Made by a program: the position numbers and the translations under genes. This document shows, piece after piece, positions 42,781 through 49,997 of a stretch of DNA of 64,000 nucleotides (the first letter of the stretch is position 1; each line of letters opens with the position of its first letter). The notes below the pieces were generated by a model. The model was not told the DNA's origin. It saw only the letters and a program-made list of their open reading frames with translations, and ran no database searches. The stretch spans positions 6,200,001 to 6,264,000 of the forward strand of contig NZ_FPJG01000006.1 in NCBI RefSeq assembly GCF_900119165.1. The letters run 5' to 3'. The DNA comes from Amycolatopsis australiensis (GTDB lineage Bacteria; Actinomycetota; Actinomycetes; Mycobacteriales; Pseudonocardiaceae).

Positions 42781-43851
42781 ATGGCAGTCACGACGGCGCA
42801 GGAGACCCGCTGGTGGCCGACAGCGGCGGCGGGCGCGGGCGTAATCGCCCTGTGCTACGGGTTCGCCCGCTACGCGTACGGGTTGTTCGTGCCCCGGTTC
42901 ACCGAGACGTTCGGGCTCACGACGGTCACGGTCGGCGTCCTCGGCGGGCTCTCGACCGCGGGGTACGGCGCCGGGCTGCTGCTGTCGCCGGGAATCTCGG
43001 CGCGTTCGGCCCGCGGCACGGTGGTTTCGGCCGCGGCGGCCGCCACCGCCGGGCTGGCGATCATGGCCTCGGCCCCGGACGTGGCGGTGTTCGGCGGCGG
43101 CATCTTCGTCGCGGGCGCGGGCGCCGGGCTCGTGTCGCCCGGCGTCGCGCAGGTCATCGGCGAAACCGTCGGCGGGCGCGCCCGGGACCGGGCGCAGACG
43201 TGGGCCAACACGGGGACCGGGCTCGGGCTGGCGGCGTCGGCGTTCACGCCGCTGCTGGCCTTCGGCTGGCCGGCGATCTGGGGCGCGTTCGCGGTGCTGG
43301 GCGCGGGGCTGACGCTGGCCGCCTGGCGGACGCTGCCCCGGACCCCGCCCGCGGGCGTGGTCACCGGCGCTTCCCGTGGCGTGGCACCGCTGGTGCTCAA
43401 TTCCGTCCTGATCGGACTGACGAGCGCGCCGTACTGGACGTTTTCGAGTTCCCGGCTCACCGGCGCGGGCCTCAGCCCGGTCGCGGCGACCTGGTGCTGG
43501 GCGATGATCGGCGTGGCGGGCCTGCTCGGCGGCCTGGCCGGGCGCGTCGCGGAACGCGCCGGCCTCCGGGCGGCGAACCTGGCCGCGTGGACCCTGGCGG
43601 CGGCGGGGATCGCGATGCTCGGCCTGCCGGACCCGGGACTGGCGGGAGCGTTGGTGTCGGGCGCGTTGTTCGGCGTGACGTACATGGCGCTGACGGGACT
43701 GTGCATCCTGTGGGCGGCACGCGTGTTCCCGGAGCGGCCGGCCCGCGGGGTGACCTGGTCGTTCGTCGGCCTGGGCATCGGCCAGACGGCGGCATCGCCG
43801 ATCGCCGGCGCGGCGGCGTCGGTCGTGGGGCTGGGGCTGTGTTCGGGTTGA
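42781..43851 (+). CDS. MFS transporter (YbfB-like), 3' frameshifted
   Basis: A 356-residue, about 12-helix MFS protein. It begins MAVTTAQETRWWPTAAAGAG and contains YGFARYAYGLFVPRF, typical of the YbfB/CynX-like group. The frame ends early (GLGLCSG) at 43851. In the next frame the expected last helix continues as AVFGLTGLVALAAWSQLHP with a stop at 43911-43913. Restoring one G in the run at 43833-43836 would give a normal 378-residue protein. Either a sequencing indel or a real 3' mutation. Regulated by the divergent TetR. Confidence 0.82.
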   Translation: MAVTTAQETRWWPTAAAGAGVIALCYGFARYAYGLFVPRFTETFGLTTVTVGVLGGLSTAGYGAGLLLSPGISARSARGTVVSAAAAATAGLAIMASAPDVAVFGGGIFVAGAGAGLVSPGVAQVIGETVGGRARDRAQTWANTGTGLGLAASAFTPLLAFGWPAIWGAFAVLGAGLTLAAWRTLPRTPPAGVVTGASRGVAPLVLNSVLIGLTSAPYWTFSSSRLTGAGLSPVAATWCWAMIGVAGLLGGLAGRVAERAGLRAANLAAWTLAAAGIAMLGLPDPGLAGALVSGALFGVTYMALTGLCILWAARVFPERPARGVTWSFVGLGIGQTAASPIAGAAASVVGLGLCSG

Positions 43852-43969
43852 CCGGGCTCGTGGCGTTGGCCGCGTGGAGCCAGCTCCATCCCCGCTTCGG
43901 TCCCGGCCGGTAGACACGCCGAGGCCACCGCCGGGTGGCCCGTCCGGCCGCGCTGCCTACGCTGGCCGC

Positions 43970-44332
43970 ATGACGACGAGTGTCGAGCTGTGCTCGCGGC
44001 AGGTCGTGCTGTCCGATCGGGAAGCCGGGGCCATCCGCGGGCTCTCCGGACGGGCCGCGGACCGGGTGCTCGAGTGCGTCCTGGTCGCCGACCACGGGCA
44101 GGAGCACGCCGCCAGGACCGGCGGTGACGAGTGGTGGCTGCGCTGGTGGCCAGGACGGCGCGTCCTGCAGCGGATTCCGTCCTGCGGGGAAGCCGCCGCG
44201 GACGAGACCGGGGCGGCGCGGGCCGACGGCTGCGGCTGTCCGGCCGGGCACGAGGGCGGCCACGCCTTCGCGTCCCCGCCCGAGGGTCCGGGCGACCCCG
44301 CCGGCCCTTCTGTTAGAGCCGGCGGGGTCTAG
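43970..44332 (+). CDS. Hypothetical protein, Cys/His-rich C-terminus
   Basis: A 120-residue protein from ATG 43970. The N-terminal half (MTTSVELCSRQVVLSDREAG, then WWLRWWPGRRVLQRIPSC) looks beta-rich and charged. The tail contains CGCPAGHEGGHAF, a possible metal-binding cluster. No family is recognised. The last 12 codons form a perfect hairpin (44294-44329). The following 196 bp before the GAF-ANTAR gene contain no gene that I can see. Confidence 0.6.
   Translation: MTTSVELCSRQVVLSDREAGAIRGLSGRAADRVLECVLVADHGQEHAARTGGDEWWLRWWPGRRVLQRIPSCGEAAADETGAARADGCGCPAGHEGGHAFASPPEGPGDPAGPSVRAGGV
44294..44329 (+). terminator. Terminator hairpin inside a gene 3' end
   Basis: Perfect 12-bp arms GACCCCGCCGGC (44294-44305) and GCCGGCGGGGTC (44318-44329), 12-nt loop, immediately followed by the TAG stop of the hypothetical gene. 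Confidence 0.6.
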
Positions 44333-44528
44333 GTCCGAACAGAACTCGTACGAGAGATCCAGACCCGCGACACCCGTACCCCGCCTCGCCCCCGCGAAAC
44401 CTCGGCCCCCGAACCTGTCCGGTGGCGCCGCCGCATACAGTCGACCGGTGGCGGCCCGTGTGGTTGAGTGGGTCGTCGCGATGGTTGAGCAGGCAGCCGT
44501 CCTCCGCCGAGGCAGCGAGGAGAACGGC

Positions 44529-45290
44529 ATGACCGGTACGCAGGACGGCAGAACGAGCGCCGAGGACGACACCACGGCCCGGCAGTTCGCCCGGCTGACC
44601 ACCGCGTTGCTCGCCGCGCCCACGGTGGAAGACGTGCTCGACCGCGTCCTCGAAGCCACCAAGGTGCTCGTCCCCGCGGCCGACCTGGCGAGCTTCACGG
44701 TGATCGGCACCGACGGCCGGTTCCACACCCCCGCCCAGACCGGCGACGTGGCCACCGAGCTGGACGTCCTGCAGTACCGGTTCCGGGAAGGGCCGTGTGT
44801 CGAGGCCGCCGTGCCCAGCGGGCCGGCCGTGGCCGTCGCGCCCGACCTGGCCGACGAACCCCGCTGGCCCCGGTGGGCTCCCGCGGCGAGCGAGCTCGGC
44901 GTCCGCGCCGTCGTCTCCACCGCGCTCATACCCGGGCCGCCGTCGGGACGCTCCATCGGCGCGCTGAACGTCTACTCCCGGGCCGCCAACGGGCTCGACG
45001 GCGCCGACCGCGACGTCCTGCTGCTGCTGGCCACCCACGCCTCGCTCGCCCTCGCCACCACCGACGCCGTGACGCGGGCCGAGCTGGAGGCCGCGAACCT
45101 GCGCAAGGCGATCGACAGCCGGGACGTGATCGGGCAGGCCAAGGGCATCATCATGGCCCGGCGCGGCAGCACGGCGGACGAGGCGTTCGACGTGCTGCGG
45201 CGGACTTCCCAGGACTTGAACGTCAAGCTGGCCGAAGTCGCGCGCACGCTGGCGGCGCGGCACACCGAAATCGACCTGCCCGCCTACTGA
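44529..45290 (+). CDS. GAF-ANTAR transcription antitermination regulator
   Basis: A 253-residue protein: N-terminal GAF domain (ATKVLVPAADLASFTVIGTDG through LLLLATHASLALA, about 40-180) and C-terminal ANTAR RNA-binding domain (IDSRDVIGQAKGIIMARRGSTADEAFDVLRR, about 195-225). ANTAR proteins bind paired hairpins in nascent RNA and prevent termination. GAGGAGAA precedes ATG 44529. Its stop overlaps by 7 nt the end of the small gene on the opposite strand. Ligand unknown. Confidence 0.92.
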   Translation: MTGTQDGRTSAEDDTTARQFARLTTALLAAPTVEDVLDRVLEATKVLVPAADLASFTVIGTDGRFHTPAQTGDVATELDVLQYRFREGPCVEAAVPSGPAVAVAPDLADEPRWPRWAPAASELGVRAVVSTALIPGPPSGRSIGALNVYSRAANGLDGADRDVLLLLATHASLALATTDAVTRAELEAANLRKAIDSRDVIGQAKGIIMARRGSTADEAFDVLRRTSQDLNVKLAEVARTLAARHTEIDLPAY

Positions 45291-45430
45291 TCCGGGCGGC
45301 CCTCGCGGATCCGCTCGGCGTCTTCCGGCGCGTCGGCGAGGCCGCTTTCGGGCCAGCGCAAGCCGGTTTCGGCGACGAGCATGTCGAAGATCGGGGTCGC
45401 CGACGCGGCGCCGGGCGCGGTCTCGGTCAT
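45284..45430 (-). CDS. 48-residue ORF coupled to the sigma factor
   Basis: Starts at ATG 45430, which overlaps the sigma-factor TGA (ATGA), and encodes 48 acidic residues (MTETAPGAASATPIFDMLVAETGLRW, then PEDAERIREG). No family is recognised. The tight overlap indicates translational coupling and therefore a real gene. It could be a small modulator of the sigma factor (inference). It overlaps the ANTAR gene end by 7 bp. Confidence 0.6.
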   Translation of the reverse strand: MTETAPGAASATPIFDMLVAETGLRWPESGLADAPEDAERIREGRPDQ

Positions 45431-46071
45431 GCGCGGTCCTGGTGTGACGGGCCCGGCAGCCAGGAGCCCAGGCGGCTGCGAGCTTCGGGGCAGGAGCGCT
45501 CTCCGGCGGCGGGCAGCCGCTGGGCTTGCAGGTACGCCTGCCGCAGTCCCGCGCGGGCACGGCCGGCCAGCGCGGCGACGCCGTTGGGCGACACGCCCAG
45601 CACCGGGGCCAGCTCGGCCGCCGTGTGACCTTCGGCGATCGTGCTCCACAGCACCATCCGCCAGCGCGCCGGCAGTGTGTGGAACGCGGACCGGACCAGC
45701 TCGTCGGTCGAGCGCCGCAGCACCAGGTCGTCGGCGCCCTCGGTCTCGCCGGTGCCCGGCACCACCGCGTGGGGCTCGACCCGCCCGTGCTGGCGGCTCC
45801 ACCGGGCCGCCAGGTTGCGCATCGTCACGACCAGGTACGGCCGGAGGTTCTCACGCGGCCCGCCGCCGGTGCGGAGCACCGAGAGCACACAGGCGAAGGC
45901 CTCCGCCACCAGGTCGTCGCGCTCGGCGGGCTGGCTGACCCAGCCCGCGGCGATCCGGCGCAGGGGTTCCGCGTGCCGGCGGAACAGCAGGTCACCCGCG
46001 TCGGCGTCGCCCCGGCGGAACTCGGCGATCAGCCGAGCGTCCGGCGGGCCGTCGTCCACCGCATCCCACAT
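45427..46071 (-). CDS. Sigma-70 family (ECF-like) RNA polymerase sigma factor
   Basis: A 214-residue sigma factor: region 2 (LLFRRHAEPLRRIAAGWVSQPAERDDLVAEAFACVLSVL, about 34-72) and region 4 (LPARWRMVLWSTIAEGHTAAELAPVLGVSPNGVAAL, about 132-170). The C-terminal tail (CPEARSRLGSWLPG) resembles the start of a zinc-finger anti-sigma segment but lacks the rest. ATG 46071 has GGAGAA upstream. No separate anti-sigma gene is adjacent; the coupled 48-residue ORF takes that position. Confidence 0.88.
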   Translation of the reverse strand: MWDAVDDGPPDARLIAEFRRGDADAGDLLFRRHAEPLRRIAAGWVSQPAERDDLVAEAFACVLSVLRTGGGPRENLRPYLVVTMRNLAARWSRQHGRVEPHAVVPGTGETEGADDLVLRRSTDELVRSAFHTLPARWRMVLWSTIAEGHTAAELAPVLGVSPNGVAALAGRARAGLRQAYLQAQRLPAAGERSCPEARSRLGSWLPGPSHQDRA

Positions 46072-46128
46072 CGCGTTCTCCGCCTCCCCCGACGTCCGGC
46101 ACTCTCCGTGATGAACCGGGGCCCAAAG

Positions 46129-46148
46129 TAACAGATACAGAAGTGTAA
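46129..46148. promoter_or_regulatory. Candidate TetR site in sigma/TetR intergenic region
   Basis: TAACAGATACAGAAGTGTAA (46129-46148) is an imperfect palindrome (outer arms TAACA and TGTAA) 19 bp before the TetR start. It is the most AT-rich part of the divergent gap. Confidence 0.4.
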
Positions 46149-46167
46149 GCCCTACCCCGCTCCCGGT

Positions 46168-46887
46168 ATGGTGCCGGAGGTGACGTCCTCTTCGGCGCCT
46201 CCGGGTGACGGCCGCGCGGCACGCTGGGCGGGACAACGCGAGCGCCGGCGTCGCGAATTCGTCGACGCCGCCCTGCGGGCGATCGCCGAGCACGGCCCCG
46301 ACGTGTCGACCGGGCGCATCGCCGACGTCGCCGGTGTCGCCCGTCCGCAGCTGTACAAGCACTTCGACGACGCGACCGACCTGAAGCTCGCCATCGCCGA
46401 CCGGGCCACCGAGCTGATCACCACGGCGCTGCTGCCGATCTGGGAGCCGCAGGGCAGCGCGATGCAGATGATCGCCGTCGCGGTCGACGCGCACACCGGG
46501 TGGCTCGCCGAAAACGGCAACCTGTACCGCTACCTGACCCGGCATTCCCAGCTCGAAGGGCACCTGGGCCGGGACGCCGTCGCCGACGTCAAGACCGTCA
46601 TCGCCCGCCAGCTCACGCAGGTGTTCGAGTTCTACCTGACCGCGTTCCAGCTGGACACGCGCATCGCCGACGTCGTTTCGTTCGGTGTCGTCGGCCTCGT
46701 CGACTCGTGCGCCGCGCAATGGCTGGAAGAGCCGCGCGGCATCACGAGAACGCAGCTCACCGACCTGCTCACCCGCTGGATCTGGCGCATCGTCGACGAC
46801 GCACTGCGCGCGGGCGGCATCGAACTCGACCCGCACCTCCCCCTGCCCCCGCCACCACGGCGGCAGCCGCCTTCGCCGCCCGGCTGA
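46168..46887 (+). CDS. TetR-family regulator
   Basis: A 239-residue regulator with an HTH at about 30-65 (FVDAALRAIAEHGPDVSTGR, then IADVAGVARPQLYKHFDDATDL) and a helical C-domain, ending in a proline-rich tail. Start ATG 46168; GTG 46180 is an alternative. It diverges from the sigma factor and converges on the xylanase. No enzyme target is adjacent on its strand. Confidence 0.87.
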   Translation: MVPEVTSSSAPPGDGRAARWAGQRERRRREFVDAALRAIAEHGPDVSTGRIADVAGVARPQLYKHFDDATDLKLAIADRATELITTALLPIWEPQGSAMQMIAVAVDAHTGWLAENGNLYRYLTRHSQLEGHLGRDAVADVKTVIARQLTQVFEFYLTAFQLDTRIADVVSFGVVGLVDSCAAQWLEEPRGITRTQLTDLLTRWIWRIVDDALRAGGIELDPHLPLPPPPRRQPPSPPG

Positions 46888-46955
46888 CCTCCCACTGTCC
46901 GAACCGGGCTCCGGCGGACGCGGCCGAGCCATCTGCGCGGACCGAGCCGCGCGAC

Positions 46956-46996
46956 GGCCCGCTGATCGCGTCCGATCTCGGCGCGATCAGCGGGCC
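46956..46996. terminator. Bidirectional terminator hairpin
   Basis: Perfect 15-bp arms GGCCCGCTGATCGCG (46956-46970) and CGCGATCAGCGGGCC (46982-46996), 11-nt loop, between the TetR and xylanase stops. Confidence 0.85.
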
Positions 46997-47001
46997 GCTG
47001 T

Positions 47002-48471
47002 CTAGCGGGACAGCAGGGTCGGCCCGCCGCTCGGCACCGACGGGCCGGTCCACTGCTGGTTGGCGCCGCCGTTGCAGGTCCAGACGATGACGGCGGTGCC
47101 GTTCGCCGTCGCCGCGCCCTTCACGTCCAGGCACAGCCCCGACTGGCCGTTCGTGACGGTGCCGTTCGCGGCGAACGTCCACTTCTGGCCCGTGGCGCCG
47201 GTGCAGGTCGCGATGACCGCCGCCGTGCCCGCGACCGCCCCGCCGCCCGCGGTGCCCAGGCAGCGTTTCGCGTCTCCGGAGTAGACGGTCAGCTCGCCGG
47301 TGCTCGCCCGGGTCCACTGCTGGTTCGCGCCGGTGTGGCAGTCCCAGATCTCCAGCGCGGTGCCGGCCGCGGTCGCCGACGCGGGCACGTCCAGGCACCG
47401 GTTCGACGCGACGGCACGCACCGGGCCGGCACCTGCGCCGCCGCCGGGGTTGCCGCCGGCGTTGAGCGCGTCGAGGACGGCGGTGTAGGCCTGCTTCTTG
47501 CCGTAGTTGCCGTCGAACAGCAGCGGGGTGTCCCCCGAACGCCACGAGTACTTGTCCGTCACGCCCCACACCGTGATGCCGGTGCAGCGGGAGACCGCCA
47601 GGCACGCCTGGGTCACCTGCCGGTACACGTTCGCCTGCGCCGACCCGGACCCGCCGACGTCCAGCTCGGTGATCTGCACGTCGACCCCGAGGTCGGCGAA
47701 GCGCTGCAGGTTCGCCTGGTAGCTGCTCAGGGTGGCGGTCGAGCCGAGGTGGCTCTGGAAGCCGACGCAGTCGATCGGCACGCCGCGGCTCTTGAAGTCG
47801 CGGACCATGGTGTAGATGCCGGTGCTCTTCGCGTTGACGCCGTCGGTGTTGTAGTCGTTGTAGCAGAGCTTCGCGTTCGGATCGGCCGCGCGGGCCGCGC
47901 GGAAGGCGTCCTCGATGTAGCCGTCGCCGAGCTTCTGCTGGAAGACCGACTGACGGCGGGTGCCGTTCTCCTCGAACGCCTCGTTGACCACGTCCCACGC
48001 GTACAGCTGGCCTTTCCAGTGACCGGCCACCTGGCTGATGTGGTTGAGCATCGCCGAACGCAGGTTGCCCGCGTCCAGGCCGCCGACCCAGCCGGGCAGC
48101 TGCTGGTACCAGACCAGCGTGTGCCCGCGGATCTTCATGCCGTGGCTGCTGCCCTGGCTGACGATCTGCTGGCCCGGGGCGAAGTTGAACTGGTTCCGGT
48201 TCGGCTCGACCGTGTCCCACTTCATCTCGTTCTCGGGCGTGACGCCGTTGAACTCCGAGGTCCAGGTGCTGACGTAGGCCGCCTCGCCGAGGTGGCTCGT
48301 GGAGATCGCGGCACCGAAGTACCGTCCGCTCTGCGCCGCGGCGGCCCCGAGCGTGCTCGCCGCGCCGGCGACGCCGGGCGAGAGCACCAAGACGGTCGCC
48401 GAAAGGCCGGCGGCCGCGAAGACGGCGAGCGCCGCCCGGGCGCGCCGTCGCGGGGGTGAACCCGTGATCAT
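47002..48471 (-). CDS. Secreted GH10 endo-xylanase with CBM13
   Basis: A 489-residue exported enzyme. Signal peptide ends near GAA (38). The GH10 barrel spans about 40-345, with acid/base E164 (WDVVNEAF) and nucleophile E269 (ITELDV). A Gly-rich linker leads to a CBM13 (QxW) module at about 357-480. It cleaves beta-1,4-xylan internally. It is the last gene of a four-gene operon (GH29, GH59, GH54, GH10) with gaps of 26-31 bp. Confidence 0.95.
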   Translation of the reverse strand: MITGSPPRRRARAALAVFAAAGLSATVLVLSPGVAGAASTLGAAAAQSGRYFGAAISTSHLGEAAYVSTWTSEFNGVTPENEMKWDTVEPNRNQFNFAPGQQIVSQGSSHGMKIRGHTLVWYQQLPGWVGGLDAGNLRSAMLNHISQVAGHWKGQLYAWDVVNEAFEENGTRRQSVFQQKLGDGYIEDAFRAARAADPNAKLCYNDYNTDGVNAKSTGIYTMVRDFKSRGVPIDCVGFQSHLGSTATLSSYQANLQRFADLGVDVQITELDVGGSGSAQANVYRQVTQACLAVSRCTGITVWGVTDKYSWRSGDTPLLFDGNYGKKQAYTAVLDALNAGGNPGGGAGAGPVRAVASNRCLDVPASATAAGTALEIWDCHTGANQQWTRASTGELTVYSGDAKRCLGTAGGGAVAGTAAVIATCTGATGQKWTFAANGTVTNGQSGLCLDVKGAATANGTAVIVWTCNGGANQQWTGPSVPSGGPTLLSR

Positions 48472-48502
48472 GACAACCCTCGATTCGTCGGTGCGGGGGC
48501 GG

Positions 48503-49969
48503 TCAGCCCAGCGTCCACTGCTGGTTGCTGCCGCCGTTGCAGGTCCACAGTTCGACCGGCGTGCCGTCCGCGGTGGCGGCGCCGGTGACGTCCAGGCACA
48601 GTCCGGACTGGACACCGGTGACCGTGCCGTTGGAGTTGACCGTCCACTGCTGGTTGGCCTGGCCGTTGCAGGGCCAGGTCAGCACCTTCGTGCCCGGGCT
48701 GGTGCCCTGGCCGGACGCGTCCAGGCACATCGTCGATCCGCCGAGCGTGGCCGTCAGCCTGCCGTCCGAAGTGCGCGTCCAGGTCTGGTTCGGCTGGCCG
48801 GTGCAGCCGGCGATCTGCACCTGCGTGCCCTGGGCCGGGCTGGGCGCGGCCAGGCACTTGCCCGCGCCCACCGCGTGCAGCGGCCCGGTGCCGGTGGTGG
48901 TACCGCCGGTGCCGTAGCCGGCCGCGACGACGTTGGCCTGCACGGCGTTCTCGGTGGCGTCCGACGGGTAGCCTGAGGTCATCACGCCTTCGTAGAACGT
49001 GCCGGCCGAGCCGATGCTGTTGTCCCCGCCGGTGCCGAGGATGATGGCGCCTTCCTTGCGCATCGGGTTGTAGCCCGCCACGTTGGGCCGCGCGCCGTTG
49101 TAGAGAGTGGACAGTCCGCCCGACTGCGCGTCGCCGCCGCGGATCGACCAGTGGTTGGGCTCGCCCTTGAGGACCGCCGTCAGGTACCGGTGGTTCACGG
49201 TGGGGTCGTTGGCGTTGTAGCCGGCGTTGATGCCGGAGTACAGGCCGTTCTCGAGGTCGGCCATGATCCACGGGCCGTTGCCGGTGCCGTAGCCCCAGAC
49301 CTTGATGTTGCCGAAGTAGATGGCTTCCATCGTGCCGTTGCCGTTGTCGTGGCTGTTGCGCTCGGCGTTGCCGTAGTCGAAGCAGCAGCCGCCGTTGTAG
49401 TGCGTGCCGTCGAAGATCGCGTACATGCCCTCCGGCTGGTCGCCGGTGGCGGTGCCAGTCGCGTTGTTGTTCCGGTAACCGGTGCCGGGCGCCACGAAGA
49501 CGCCGTAGGCGCGCTGGCCGCCGACGGTGATCGGGGCGGCCGCGGCGTTGGCCAGGTTGTCGTACCCGCCGGCCGCCGGGCCGGAGAAGCCGCCCGGCGG
49601 GGCCTGGGTGAGGTGGTTGTTCCGGCCGGACTGGTCGTAGATGACGGTGATCAGGCACGTGGTGCCGGCGCAGAACGAGTCCTGCGCCGCCGCGTTCGCC
49701 ACCCCGCCCGCGCTGAGCAGCCCGATGTCACGGGTCGTGTTGTCCGACGCCCGCCGGACCTGGTACAGCGGGCCGTTGTAGGCGCCGTACAGCGCCCGCG
49801 TGGTGGAATGCGCGGCCACGCACGGGGTTCCGCCCGCGGCGTAGATGTCGCACGGTCCCTGCGTGGCGGCCTGCGCGGGCGCGGCCGGGCCGGCGACCGT
49901 GCCCACGGCGAACGCCACCGCGGCTCCCGCGACCGGCAGCGCCCTTCTCCAACGTGCTTTCGCGCCCAT
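48503..49969 (-). CDS. abfB: Secreted GH54 arabinofuranosidase, C-terminal CBM13
   Basis: A 488-residue exported alpha-L-arabinofuranosidase. The GH54 catalytic domain (40-350) has the vicinal disulfide pair C195-C196 (GGCCFDYGN), nucleophile candidate E240 (MADLENG) and acid/base D316 (GGDNS). Their spacings of 45 and 76 residues match the Aspergillus AbfB residues C176, E221 and D297. A CBM13 covers about 360-488 instead of the fungal CBM42. It removes arabinofuranose from arabinoxylan or arabinan. ATG 49969 follows GGAG. Confidence 0.93.
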   Translation of the reverse strand: MGAKARWRRALPVAGAAVAFAVGTVAGPAAPAQAATQGPCDIYAAGGTPCVAAHSTTRALYGAYNGPLYQVRRASDNTTRDIGLLSAGGVANAAAQDSFCAGTTCLITVIYDQSGRNNHLTQAPPGGFSGPAAGGYDNLANAAAAPITVGGQRAYGVFVAPGTGYRNNNATGTATGDQPEGMYAIFDGTHYNGGCCFDYGNAERNSHDNGNGTMEAIYFGNIKVWGYGTGNGPWIMADLENGLYSGINAGYNANDPTVNHRYLTAVLKGEPNHWSIRGGDAQSGGLSTLYNGARPNVAGYNPMRKEGAIILGTGGDNSIGSAGTFYEGVMTSGYPSDATENAVQANVVAAGYGTGGTTTGTGPLHAVGAGKCLAAPSPAQGTQVQIAGCTGQPNQTWTRTSDGRLTATLGGSTMCLDASGQGTSPGTKVLTWPCNGQANQQWTVNSNGTVTGVQSGLCLDVTGAATADGTPVELWTCNGGSNQQWTLG

Positions 49970-49997
49970 CAGCGAACTCCTTCGTCCGGGTGAGGTG

